64,000 bases of DNA, from assembly GCF_014681765.1 (NCBI RefSeq), contig NZ_CP061498.1:3440001-3504000 (forward strand). Direction: 5' to 3'. Origin of the DNA: Roseicitreum antarcticum (lineage in GTDB: Bacteria; Pseudomonadota; Alphaproteobacteria; Rhodobacterales; Rhodobacteraceae). A program made the position numbers and the translations under genes. Of the stretch, positions 19,745 through 27,643 are shown piece after piece; within the stretch, counting starts at the first letter, position 1; the number at the start of each line of letters is the position of its first letter. The notes below the pieces were generated by a model, which ran no database searches, had not been told where the DNA came from, and saw only the letters and a list, made by a program, of their open reading frames with translations.

Positions 19745-19769
19745 ATCTTTCTCCTAATTATACGGGGTG

Positions 19770-20189
19770 TCAGGCCAGAGGGCCGGTGGTGGTGTAGTGC
19801 AACACGACGGTGATCAACGCCGCTTTGAGCGCCACCGCGCCCTCAATCGGCAAGTCGACCGAAGCTGGGGCTTCTGGTTCAACCCAATCGCAGAGACCGC
19901 CGAGGGTGCGGTCTGCATTTAGCGCCGTGCCTATCGCAGCGATCAGCGTGTCGAAGGCGGCGTCACGGTCTGGACCCTGAACCACCGCCTCGATCTCGGC
20001 ACGGTGTTGGTAGTGGTAGCGTAGCGGCGAGAGCGTCACCTCGGGCTCTCCCGGTTCGCCATCGCGCAGGATCAGCAGACCCGCGGCGGGCACGCGCTCG
20101 GGCAGGACATCGCCGCGCAGAGCGGTGGCGGGCAGCTCCGATAGCCGCACGTGCAGCGCGGTAAGGATGTTCTCGCGGGGTGTTGGCAT
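19770..20189 (-). CDS. probable tail terminator / completion protein, prophage 1
   Basis: 139 aa, MPTPRENILTALHVRLSEL start and beta-rich body (LRYHYQHRAEIEAVVQG, ALKAALITVVLHYTTTG). Size and location just upstream of the tail tube fit gpU-like tail terminators, which cap the tube and join it to the head. Homologues in databases are often mislabelled acyl-CoA transferase. The call is based on synteny. Confidence 0.6.
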   Translation of the reverse strand: MPTPRENILTALHVRLSELPATALRGDVLPERVPAAGLLILRDGEPGEPEVTLSPLRYHYQHRAEIEAVVQGPDRDAAFDTLIAAIGTALNADRTLGGLCDWVEPEAPASVDLPIEGAVALKAALITVVLHYTTTGPLA

Positions 20190-20304
20190 GGTTTCACTTG
20201 ATCATGATCTTGCAAATGGTTTCGGCTCCATGCCCCGCGCATGGAATGGTGCTGTCGCAAGATTCTGAGTTGCGGGTGCGCGGTTAGCAACGAAGACTAT
20301 GACT

Positions 20305-21225
20305 TTATGTCAGCGATGCCTGCTGCTTTAGCCATGCAATGAAGATGCGCAGCGGGCGGCGAGGTTCAATGCCGTGCCGCGTAACAAGCCAATAGGCATG
20401 GTCCAACTCCACCGACACAGGAAATGGGCGCACGAGATTTCCGCTCTCCAACCAGCTTTCCGCCAGGCGCTCGCGAGCGAGGGCAACGCCTTGACCCATA
20501 GCGGCTGCGCGCAGGAGCAGGGACGAACTGGCAAATCGGGCCCCCCGGTCAAATCGCTTTGCCATTGCAGGGGTCATCGCAATGCCAGCCTGTGACAGCC
20601 ATTGGCTCCATTGCGCGTGCGGATCGTCATCGTGAAGGAGAGGTAACTTGTCGAGACTGTCAGGTTGGGTGAGCCTGGCGGCGATATCGGGTGTGCAAAC
20701 TGGAAAAAGCCTGTCGCTCATGAACGCCTCCACATTTACACCCGGCCATTCCCCAAGGCCCATCCGGATGGCGAGGTCACAGCCGCCAGACCGGGGATTG
20801 ACGATCTCTTTTCCTTCTTCCAGCCAGATTTCTATGTGCGAATGTTGCGATCGGAAATCCGACAGGCGCGGCATCAGCCACTCCGATGCGAAGGATGCCG
20901 TCGTGGTGATGCGCACAACGTTGTCGCTCACTTCCAGAAGAGCCTGTGTACCATCATGGAGAAGGTCAAATGCCTGTCCGGCGATTTCCGCGAAAGCTGC
21001 GCCTGCATCGGTAACAACCAGTCGTCCGGTATCGCGTTTGAATAATGGACGCCCGATCCAGTCTTCCAGCTGCTGGATTTGGCGACTGATCGCTCCGTGA
21101 GTAACGCCTGTCTCAGCGGCTGCGGCGACTGTCGTGCCGCAGCGTACCGCGGCTTCGAAAGCCTTGACAGCATTGAGTGAAGGGAGCTTTCGAGGCAAAC
21201 CGGATACCCTGTGAGTTTTTAGCAC
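20305..21225 (-). CDS. LysR-family regulator (GcvA-like), phage cargo
   Basis: About 306 aa. Winged-helix N-terminus (KLPSLNAVKAFEAAVR, HGAISRQIQQLEDWIGRPLF) and a GcvA-type substrate-binding domain (TTTASFASEWLMPRLSDF, CDLAIRMGLGEWPGVNVE). The start is uncertain; GTG 21225 leaves a short leader before the HTH, with TTG 21198 as alternative. It is divergent from a nitroreductase gene, with a T-N11-A operator between them, so it probably controls that gene. It lies between the tail terminator and the DUF6441 gene and interrupts the phage structural order. Confidence 0.85.
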   Translation of the reverse strand: MLKTHRVSGLPRKLPSLNAVKAFEAAVRCGTTVAAAAETGVTHGAISRQIQQLEDWIGRPLFKRDTGRLVVTDAGAAFAEIAGQAFDLLHDGTQALLEVSDNVVRITTTASFASEWLMPRLSDFRSQHSHIEIWLEEGKEIVNPRSGGCDLAIRMGLGEWPGVNVEAFMSDRLFPVCTPDIAARLTQPDSLDKLPLLHDDDPHAQWSQWLSQAGIAMTPAMAKRFDRGARFASSSLLLRAAAMGQGVALARERLAESWLESGNLVRPFPVSVELDHAYWLVTRHGIEPRRPLRIFIAWLKQQASLT

Positions 21226-21256
21226 ACCGTATCGAAAACTACGCGCTTTGGCTTGA

Positions 21257-21273
21257 ATTGCAAGGGTGGCAAT
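21257..21273 (+). promoter_or_regulatory. LysR-type operator (T-N11-A)
   Basis: attgc-N7-gcaat is a perfect 5-bp dyad containing T-N11-A, the LysR-family binding pattern, in the 73-bp gap between the divergent LysR and nitroreductase starts. Probable target of the adjacent regulator. Confidence 0.55.
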
Positions 21274-21298
21274 AGTTCCTGAAAAGGAGACACCCACC

Positions 21299-21889
21299 AT
21301 GCCAGAGAAAACTGCAAGAACGGATCACCCGATCCACGCCATACTGGCTTCAAGATGGAGCCCGCGGGCTTTCTCATTCCAGCTTCTCGACAACGAGACC
21401 ATCGCTTCGATGTTCGATGCGGCACGTTGGTCTCCATCCGCGAACAACCTCCAGCCGTGGGCATTCGTCTATACGGTCCGAGGCACGCAGGATTTTGATG
21501 TGCTTTGCGGATGCCTAAAGGAGTCGAATGCACTGTGGGCCTGCAATGCCGCCATTTTGGTGCTTGCGCTCGAACGTCCATCAAAACCGGATGGCAGTCC
21601 GAATGCCCATGCCCGTTACGATCTCGGCCAGGCAGTTGCACATATGACATTTCAGGCGTCTGCCCTGGGGCTCCACGTTCATCAGATGGCCGGCTTCGAT
21701 GCTGCGCGCGCGTGTGCGTCACTCGGCATTCCGGCTGACCTTCTGGCGGTGACGATCCTCGCTATCGGCCATCTCGGTGAACCATCGAGCTTGCCCGCAA
21801 CATTGCAGGAGAAGGAACTTGCGACTCGCAGCAGAAACCCGGTCAGTGCATTTGTCCATACCGGTCGCTGGCCGAACCATGTGGTTTGA
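21299..21889 (+). CDS. nitroreductase-family oxidoreductase, phage cargo
   Basis: 196 aa with the nitroreductase fold: SRWSPRAFSFQLLDNETI and ARWSPSANNLQPWAFVYT (FMN phosphate and ring contacts), DLGQAVAHMTFQASALGL and a late ADLLAVTILAIGHLG. Such enzymes are FMN-dependent NAD(P)H reductases of nitro compounds or quinones. aaggag lies 10 nt before ATG 21299; the frame is open further upstream but without a better site. On the strand opposite to the phage late genes, it is a lysogeny-expressed cargo candidate under LysR control. Confidence 0.86.
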   Translation: MPEKTARTDHPIHAILASRWSPRAFSFQLLDNETIASMFDAARWSPSANNLQPWAFVYTVRGTQDFDVLCGCLKESNALWACNAAILVLALERPSKPDGSPNAHARYDLGQAVAHMTFQASALGLHVHQMAGFDAARACASLGIPADLLAVTILAIGHLGEPSSLPATLQEKELATRSRNPVSAFVHTGRWPNHVV

Positions 21890-22037
21890 GACCGTCTCGA
21901 AGCTGATCCGTCTTTGGGCAAACCGACACACTCAGCGCAGGGAACTGGCTCGGATGGAAGCTCATCACCGGGAGGATATTGGCCGAACCCTTCCGGAAGT
22001 TCGTCGCGAGTGCAAGAAGTGGTTCTGGCAGAAATAG
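21879..22037 (+). CDS. DUF1127 small protein
   Basis: 52 aa with the DUF1127 pattern RRELARMEAHHREDIGRTL. DUF1127 proteins are small, Arg-rich and common in alphaproteobacteria; some act in stress and RNA turnover. It begins at ATG 21879, overlapping the end of the nitroreductase gene by 11 nt, so the two are probably co-translated. The longer frame upstream is a shadow of the nitroreductase. Confidence 0.75.
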   Translation: MWFETVSKLIRLWANRHTQRRELARMEAHHREDIGRTLPEVRRECKKWFWQK

Positions 22038-22141
22038 TTTCACGTCTCGACGCCACCTAACTTCCAAGCATGAAGCGGTTTTGTTTCCGCGACATCGCAA
22101 AATCAAAATGATGCAAGCCAGATGTGGATTCTGCTGAGCAG

Positions 22142-22777
22142 TCATTTTCCAAGCTTCCGCTCCACCCAGTTTGCCACGATCAGGCCCGGCACGCCGTCGA
22201 CCGCCCGTTCCGCATCCCGCGCCAGATCCAGCCGCTTTCGCAACTTGACCTGCGGCACCAACAGGAAAATCGGGACAGTGGCCATGCCGCGCCCGGTCTT
22301 GGACTTTGACGCGACAGCCCGGCCTTTCGAATTCAGCCTCCCCTCGGCCACCAGCAGACTTGGCCCTCTGCGGCGATAGATGAAGCGCAGGCGCAGGCCA
22401 GTGCGGCGCTCCCATTCGCCGGGGGTAATCCGGCCGCCGCGCGTGGATTTGCCCGCCGCTGGGGTGGGGATCGCCAGCCAGAACCCGTTCTTCGAGCGGA
22501 TCAGCGGCCCAGTGTCATGCGCACCGACAATCACCGGGGCATTTGACCAGACCAGCGCCGCCGCGTTCAGGCTTTCGCCCGATTTCGGGAAGCTGGCGAG
22601 GCGGATCGAGTTGGCAAGCCGGGTACCCAGCCCTGCGCCGGTGATCTGGCCGCGCCAGGCGGATTTCAGAGAGGTGCCAGCCTCGCGCATGGCGGAGGAC
22701 ACTGCTTTTTCGCCAGCAGCAATCTCAGCCTGCATCAAAGCGGCGATGTCCGGATTAATCTCGATCCTGAGCCTCAT
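22142..22777 (-). CDS. DUF6441 head-tail protein, prophage 1
   Basis: 211 aa, MRLRIEINPDIAALMQAEIAAGEKAVSSAMREAG... with WLAIPTPAAGKSTRGG, ITPGEWERRTGLRLRFIYRR and a C-terminal WVERKLGK. This matches the DUF6441 family of Rhodobacterales prophages, which takes the place of HK97 gp10-like neck proteins. The start overlaps the joining-protein stop by 4 nt; codons further upstream lie inside that gene. Confidence 0.72.
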   Translation of the reverse strand: MRLRIEINPDIAALMQAEIAAGEKAVSSAMREAGTSLKSAWRGQITGAGLGTRLANSIRLASFPKSGESLNAAALVWSNAPVIVGAHDTGPLIRSKNGFWLAIPTPAAGKSTRGGRITPGEWERRTGLRLRFIYRRRGPSLLVAEGRLNSKGRAVASKSKTGRGMATVPIFLLVPQVKLRKRLDLARDAERAVDGVPGLIVANWVERKLGK

Positions 22778-23088
22778 GTTGGCCGCAGGTCCAAGGACCA
22801 GATCAGACGTTCGCGGTCGCGGACAGGTTCGCCTTGGATGGTGAAGCTGTCGGCCCCGACCACGATCAGATCGCCGGGGCGGGGCTCGGGCAGGTCTGCA
22901 ACGCGCACGTCTACCATCATGGTATCGCTGACGAAGCGCGCCGCCCCGAATTCGGTGATGCGGTCCGGGGCGCGACGTATGACACGGATTGGCATTTCCT
23001 CTGACGTGGTGGCCGAGATCCACAATGCGGCCACCGCCATGGACGGGTTGGCATAGATGCGGTCCATGGCGGCAACAAAGACGTTCAT
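22774..23088 (-). CDS. head-tail joining protein, prophage 1
   Basis: 104 aa, beta-rich, with DRITEFGAARFVSDTMMVDVRVADL and PRPGDLIVVGADSFTIQGEP, like lambda gpFII-type or Gifsy-2 head-tail joining proteins (a family often misnamed ATP-binding sugar transporter). It lies directly after the capsid gene, as the neck genes of lambda do. Confidence 0.68.
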   Translation of the reverse strand: MNVFVAAMDRIYANPSMAVAALWISATTSEEMPIRVIRRAPDRITEFGAARFVSDTMMVDVRVADLPEPRPGDLIVVGADSFTIQGEPVRDRERLIWSLDLRPT

Positions 23089-23098
23089 GGTGGACCCG

Positions 23099-24121
23099 TC
23101 AGTTCGAGGTGTGAATGCGGATCGCGATGCGCGGCCGCTTGTTCACCGGCAGGATCGAGGCCTCGGTCATCAGGTCAATCCAGCGCCCCTTTTCATCCAG
23201 ATGCTGGCGGGCATAGAGGGGCAAGCCCATGGTGTTCGCTGCCTCCAGCAGGTTGGCCGGGCCGCCATATGTGGTGAAGGTGTCCATTGTACCCAGCGGA
23301 AAGGCGATGCCTTCACTGGCGGGGACCAGCCGTTCGGTCGCCTTCGTGGAAAGTGTGACGGTGCCCGAATATTCCTCGAACACGATGCCCGCGAAGGGGA
23401 AGTTGCGCCGCACATCCTGGCGCAACGGCTGCGCGCCGGTCGCGGCGTAGAACTTGTAGGCTTCCTCGGTCTTCGGATGCGCGATCAGCTTGTCGAAGAA
23501 TTCCCGGCTGACGAGGGCATGCACATCGTTCATGCTTTCGCCCAGCAGGTTGTCCTCCATCGCCCGCAAGACCTCGCGGACCTTGCCCTGAACATTGGTG
23601 CCAGGTGTGCCCAGCACAAAGTCGACCGAGATTTGCGCCAGACCAAACTCGGTGAAGTAGTTGTAGAGGGTGGCCCCGGCGCCGTCTTTGACAATGCCGC
23701 GCAGCGCGTTCATTTCCATGTATTCGCGGGTCTGGGCATGCTTGCGGCGCATCAGCTGCAATTTGCGGTTCATCACCTCGACCAGCGGGTCGGCGCCATC
23801 GAAAACGCCCAGCGCCGGTTGGCCTTGGATGTCGCCGGGCAGGATGACGTCATCATGCGGGATCCACGGCAGCGCGAAGGACCGCATGGACCGGCCCTCC
23901 CGAGTGCCGACAGTGGCGGGACCGCCCAGAGGCACCGAGGGCAGCAGGTTCAGCACACCCTCATACTGCTCGATGATCACCGAGCGCTGGCTGACGCCCT
24001 CGAAGCGAAAGAGGCCGATCTGGCCGAGGCGGGTGTAGAGGTTGGGCAGGATATTGATGGCCTGCGTCATCTCGGCCAGCGAATAGCCGCCAGCGTCAAA
24101 GGGATTGCGGACAAGGGTCAT
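23099..24121 (-). CDS. major capsid protein, lambda gpE family, prophage 1
   Basis: 340 aa of the Phage_cap_E family: MTLVRNPFDAGGYSLAEMTQ, RSVIIEQYEGVLNLLPS, MRSFALPWIPHDDVILPGDI and EYMEMNALRGIVKDG. It builds the procapsid shell together with the decoration protein encoded next to it. Length is the family norm (lambda gpE 341 aa) and the frame is intact. Confidence 0.93.
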   Translation of the reverse strand: MTLVRNPFDAGGYSLAEMTQAINILPNLYTRLGQIGLFRFEGVSQRSVIIEQYEGVLNLLPSVPLGGPATVGTREGRSMRSFALPWIPHDDVILPGDIQGQPALGVFDGADPLVEVMNRKLQLMRRKHAQTREYMEMNALRGIVKDGAGATLYNYFTEFGLAQISVDFVLGTPGTNVQGKVREVLRAMEDNLLGESMNDVHALVSREFFDKLIAHPKTEEAYKFYAATGAQPLRQDVRRNFPFAGIVFEEYSGTVTLSTKATERLVPASEGIAFPLGTMDTFTTYGGPANLLEAANTMGLPLYARQHLDEKGRWIDLMTEASILPVNKRPRIAIRIHTSN

Positions 24122-24174
24122 GGGGTGCTCCGGGGGAAAGAGGGATGGATGTGGATGCGCCGCGCCGTTGGGCG

Positions 24175-24555
24175 TCAGACGCCGTCGCGGGCGATGATGC
24201 CGACGGCCGCAAGCTGGCCGAGCTTGGTGGTGATCTTCGGTGCGTCATCGACGGTGCCGTCGTAGGCCAGACCTGCGCGCGACACGATCGAGGGGCCGCG
24301 CGCGACCACAATGCCAGTGGCATCGGCAAGCGTGGCGTCGACGGCATAGAGCAAGACGGCCGTGGCGGTTTGCGCACCGTCTGCGCCACCGCTGGTGGCC
24401 AGCTTGTATTTGCCGCTGGCTGTGATGCGCCCGAGGACCGAGCCGACCGGATAGGGCATGCCAATCAACAGGGTGATGACTTCGCGGGTGTAGTTCGGGT
24501 TGACCTCATATTTGAGGACATCGCCCATGCTGGGCTGTTCCGTCAGGACGGGCAT
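24175..24555 (-). CDS. head decoration protein, lambda gpD family, prophage 1
   Basis: 126 aa matching HDPD: the Arg-Glu in NYTREVITLL, PVGSVLGRITASGKYKL, ATAVLLYAVDAT and ARGPSIVSRAGL. gpD trimers stabilise expanded capsids. It lies between the protease/scaffold gene and the capsid gene, the lambda order C-D-E. Confidence 0.9.
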   Translation of the reverse strand: MPVLTEQPSMGDVLKYEVNPNYTREVITLLIGMPYPVGSVLGRITASGKYKLATSGGADGAQTATAVLLYAVDATLADATGIVVARGPSIVSRAGLAYDGTVDDAPKITTKLGQLAAVGIIARDGV

Positions 24556-24598
24556 TGGTCAGTCTCCATGTTTTGGGGTGGGGGAAGCGGGCGCTGGA

Positions 24599-24988
24599 TC
24601 AGCGCTTGGCGTCGGTTGCAGCCTTTTTGGCAGCTGCGATGATCGGGCTGTCTTTTGCAGCCGCTGCAGCCGGGGCGGTGGCGATGATGCCAGCGGCATC
24701 GCTGCGGGCGGCCAGATCGGCCAGGACGCGGGCGCGAAGGGCTTCAGGCTTCAAGCCACGCGAGACCGCGTCAGCCGCGTCGATTTGGACCCCGAGCCGG
24801 GCGGCCTGCGCGCAGACCTGCGCGACCTCGGCTGCTTCAATGCGAACTGCGTCGGCTGACATCGAAACCGGATTGGGTGCCACTGCAACCGACGACACGG
24901 GCATCGTTGGTGCGGCCGTCGTTGTCGTCTGTGTGGGATTTGCGACGGCTGTCGGTGCCGGGTTCGGTGTATCGGTGGACGTGGTCAT
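24599..24988 (-). CDS. nested in-frame scaffold protein (Nu3-like), predicted
   Basis: ATG 24988 lies in frame inside the S49 protease gene, with aaaggg 7 nt before it. It would give 129 aa: a low-complexity Thr/Pro/Ala start and a helical end (AVRIEAAEVAQVCAQAARLG ... SPIIAAAKKAATDAKR). Lambda makes its Nu3 scaffold this way from gene C. Expression from this start is inferred from the ribosome site and the family precedent. Confidence 0.6.
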   Translation of the reverse strand: MTTSTDTPNPAPTAVANPTQTTTTAAPTMPVSSVAVAPNPVSMSADAVRIEAAEVAQVCAQAARLGVQIDAADAVSRGLKPEALRARVLADLAARSDAAGIIATAPAAAAAKDSPIIAAAKKAATDAKR

Positions 24989-25927
24989 CTGTGGACCCTT
25001 TCTGCTGGGGGGAGTGGTGCCGCGGGGCGCGGCGGAGAAGGAACGAAAGGCGGTGACGGGATCGGCGAGATCGTCGGCAAGACCGGCCGCGATGGCATTG
25101 GCACCGCGAAACACGGCCGCTTCGGTGGCAAGTGCGGCGGTATGGGTCAGACGATCCCCGCGCCCTGCAGCAACGGTTTCCGCGAAGAGAAAGCGGACCA
25201 CCTCCAGCTCGCGCTGCATCTGGTCGTGTACCGCCTCCGGCAGCGGCTGGTACGGATTGGCGTCGATCTTGTGCGCGCCCGCATGGATCATGGTGACGGC
25301 GATGCCCTTTTGATCCAGCGCTCCGCTCATATCGGTGTGCAGAGCGACCACGCCGATACTGCCGACCACCCCGGTGCGAGGCAGGACGATGCGGTCGGCC
25401 TGGGATGCCAGAACGTAGCCAGCCGATAGCGCATGTTCGGCGACAAAGGCGTGGACCGGCTTCTGCAATCGCGCCGCCCGAATGCGGTCGGCCAGATCGA
25501 AGGCGCCAGCGACCTCGCCACCGAAGCTGTCGATGTCCAACGCAATGCCGCGAACGCCGGGATCGATCAACGCTGCCTGAAGCTGGGCAGCGATGCCCTC
25601 ATAAGAGGTCAGACCCGAGGATTGCCCGATCCATGCACCACGGTGCACAAGTGTGCCCGCAATTTCGATCACGGCAATGCCGTCGATCAAGGCATAGGGT
25701 TGGCTGCCGTTGCGCTGGTGGCGCTGGGCGAGGTCATTTCCGAACAAAGAGGCGCGGGCAGGCATGGCGGCCGCTGTTTGCTCCGAAGCGTCGATTTCCA
25801 GCCCATGGAAGGTGATTTCCTGTCCGGTAATGCGAGGCCCCAGCCCGGACAGAAACGCCAGCGCCTTGGCTGGGTCCACCATCAGGGGTGTGTTGAAGGC
25901 GCGCTGGGCGATCTGGGCGTGGTGCAT
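24599..25927 (-). CDS. S49 (ClpP-fold) head maturation protease, lambda gpC family
   Basis: 442 aa. The SppA/S49 domain covers about 80-300: DIDSFGGEVAGAFDLADRI, the nucleophile region EHALSAGYVLASQADRIV, GVVGSIGVVALH and the Lys in AGAHKIDANPY. The C-terminal 140 residues are Thr/Ala/Pro-rich then helical, a scaffold-like region. As in lambda C/Nu3, an internal start inside this gene probably yields the free scaffold. ATG 25927 overlaps the portal stop (TGATG). Confidence 0.9.
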   Translation of the reverse strand: MHHAQIAQRAFNTPLMVDPAKALAFLSGLGPRITGQEITFHGLEIDASEQTAAAMPARASLFGNDLAQRHQRNGSQPYALIDGIAVIEIAGTLVHRGAWIGQSSGLTSYEGIAAQLQAALIDPGVRGIALDIDSFGGEVAGAFDLADRIRAARLQKPVHAFVAEHALSAGYVLASQADRIVLPRTGVVGSIGVVALHTDMSGALDQKGIAVTMIHAGAHKIDANPYQPLPEAVHDQMQRELEVVRFLFAETVAAGRGDRLTHTAALATEAAVFRGANAIAAGLADDLADPVTAFRSFSAAPRGTTPPSRKGPQMTTSTDTPNPAPTAVANPTQTTTTAAPTMPVSSVAVAPNPVSMSADAVRIEAAEVAQVCAQAARLGVQIDAADAVSRGLKPEALRARVLADLAARSDAAGIIATAPAAAAAKDSPIIAAAKKAATDAKR

Positions 25928-27423
25928 CACGGTTCATCCTTGGGGGCAGGTTCGTCTTCGGCATCTTCCGGCGCATCGTCGTCCTTTTCGTCGCCCTGTT
26001 TGTCATCCTTGCCGCTGGCAGCGCCCGGCCCCTGTGCCGGGGATCCTGGACGCCGGAAGTCGAGACCCAGTGACAATTCGCGTTTGCGCTCGGCGGCAAT
26101 CTCGCGGTCGACCTGTTCGGCGTCATAGCCCCGTTCCGAGATCGCCTGCGTGCGGGATTTCAGGCCGGACTCGATCTGCAGGATCTCTGCGGACGCGTCC
26201 TTCATCGGATCGATCCAGTCCCATTTGGTCGGCAACCAGTCGCAGGCCTGATATTGGCGGCGTTGTTGATCATAGCCGGGCAGGTCGATAGCACCGGACA
26301 GCACCGCCACGTCCATCCAGCGAGACCACACCGCGCGGCAGAGCTGGAACACCAGCACGCCATGTTGCAAGGCCGAGATGCGACGGCGGAATTCGATCAG
26401 CGAGATACGCGTGTTGGAGAAGTTACCCTTGGCGGTGTCGCCCGTCAGGTAGCCGTAGGGGATGCCCAACGCCGCCGCGACTTGCAGCAAGGTCCGGTAT
26501 TGGAACAGCTCATAGGTGCCGCCGGAGTCCGGTGTGGCTGGCGTCGAGACATCCTCGCCGGGGTCCAGCCGCACCACTTGGCCGGGCTCAACCTCCAAAT
26601 CCTCTTCAGTCGGTTCCAGCGGGGTTTCCGGGGCAGGCGAGGTGATGAACATCGCGAACATCGCCGCGATCTTTTTGCGTTCCAGTTCCGCGTCGTCATA
26701 GAGGTCCAGCGTGAACAGCTTGACGATTGCGGCTGCAAAGCGGGACACACCGCGCAACTGGCCTGCCTCGACCGGGTCGAGAACATGGATCACATCTGCG
26801 GCGGGCACACGGACGGTCTCATTGGTGAGGCCGGGGTCGGTCAGATCACCCGGATGGCGGCGCAGGAAATGATAGGCGACGCGGCGGCCAATGCCGTCGA
26901 ATTCGATCCCTTGGCGGATCAGCCCTGCGCCCGGTAGGGTGCGGTTCATGTCCAAGGGCAGCATCTCGGCAGGCAGCATCTGCAGTTGCAGTGGAACGGT
27001 TAGGCCGTCTTCCACCCGGCGGGGCCGTATGCGGAAGAAGACCTCGCCCGACAAGAACACCTCGCGGGCGGCCCGGCGCTGCAGCCCGTAGAAGTCGGTC
27101 AGGCCTTCCGCGTCAGCGTCATCGGTCCAGGCCAGCCACAGCGCCTGCAATTCTTCCTTCTTGGCCGCATCGGCGATGGTCGAGGAGGGTTTGATCCCAT
27201 CGCCGACGACATTGCTAGCGAAGCTTTCTACCGCATTCGCCGCATAGCCATTGTTCCGAACCAGCCAGCGGGCACGGGCGGTGATGGTGTCGCCCGAGGC
27301 TGCGATCAGAGTATTCACATGCGCGCGGCTGGCCCGGAACCCGCGCAGGCGACGATGCGCCTGCGCCGCGTCAAACCCGCCAATGATGCTGCCGATGCGC
27401 TGGCGGAAAGCCTCAAACGCCAT
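25927..27423 (-). CDS. portal protein, lambda family, prophage 1
   Basis: 498 aa of the Phage_portal_2 family: GGFDAAQAHRRLRGFRASRAHVN, ARWLVRNNGYAANAVESFASNVVGDG, QLQMLPAEMLPLD and YGYLTGDTAKGNFSNTRISL. The dodecameric portal is the DNA entry gate and nucleates assembly. The C-terminus is very acidic and Lys-rich. Order gpW-portal-protease follows lambda. Confidence 0.93.
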   Translation of the reverse strand: MAFEAFRQRIGSIIGGFDAAQAHRRLRGFRASRAHVNTLIAASGDTITARARWLVRNNGYAANAVESFASNVVGDGIKPSSTIADAAKKEELQALWLAWTDDADAEGLTDFYGLQRRAAREVFLSGEVFFRIRPRRVEDGLTVPLQLQMLPAEMLPLDMNRTLPGAGLIRQGIEFDGIGRRVAYHFLRRHPGDLTDPGLTNETVRVPAADVIHVLDPVEAGQLRGVSRFAAAIVKLFTLDLYDDAELERKKIAAMFAMFITSPAPETPLEPTEEDLEVEPGQVVRLDPGEDVSTPATPDSGGTYELFQYRTLLQVAAALGIPYGYLTGDTAKGNFSNTRISLIEFRRRISALQHGVLVFQLCRAVWSRWMDVAVLSGAIDLPGYDQQRRQYQACDWLPTKWDWIDPMKDASAEILQIESGLKSRTQAISERGYDAEQVDREIAAERKRELSLGLDFRRPGSPAQGPGAASGKDDKQGDEKDDDAPEDAEDEPAPKDEP

Positions 27424-27426
27424 CGG

Positions 27427-27642
27427 TCACAGACCCTTCGAGGCGACAGTGCCCCAGCGGCGGCGTCGTGGCCTGCCAGAATTGGCCGTGGCAATCCGAC
27501 CTTCCAGATCGGCAATCGCATTCGCCAGTTCCGCGTCCGAGCCATAGTTGATCGATTTGCCGTCATAGCTGACCGAGCGGACGCCCGCGTAGCGCGCTTC
27601 CTGCAGTGCCGCCAGCAAGGCGCGCATCCGTTCCAGATCCAT
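27427..27642 (-). CDS. gpW-like head-tail joining protein, prophage 1
   Basis: 71 aa: MDLERMRALLAALQEARYAG, then SVSYDGKSINYGS and an Arg-rich tail. Size, the double-helix pattern and the location between terminase and portal match lambda gpW, which plugs the portal after packaging. The frame begins 2 nt after the terminase stop. Confidence 0.8.
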   Translation of the reverse strand: MDLERMRALLAALQEARYAGVRSVSYDGKSINYGSDAELANAIADLEGRIATANSGRPRRRRWGTVASKGL

Positions 27643-27643
27643 C

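Noticed and set aside
23057-24265. 402-codon plus-strand frame opposite the capsid gene
   Set aside because: Antisense of the clear gpE-family capsid gene; no coding evidence of its own.
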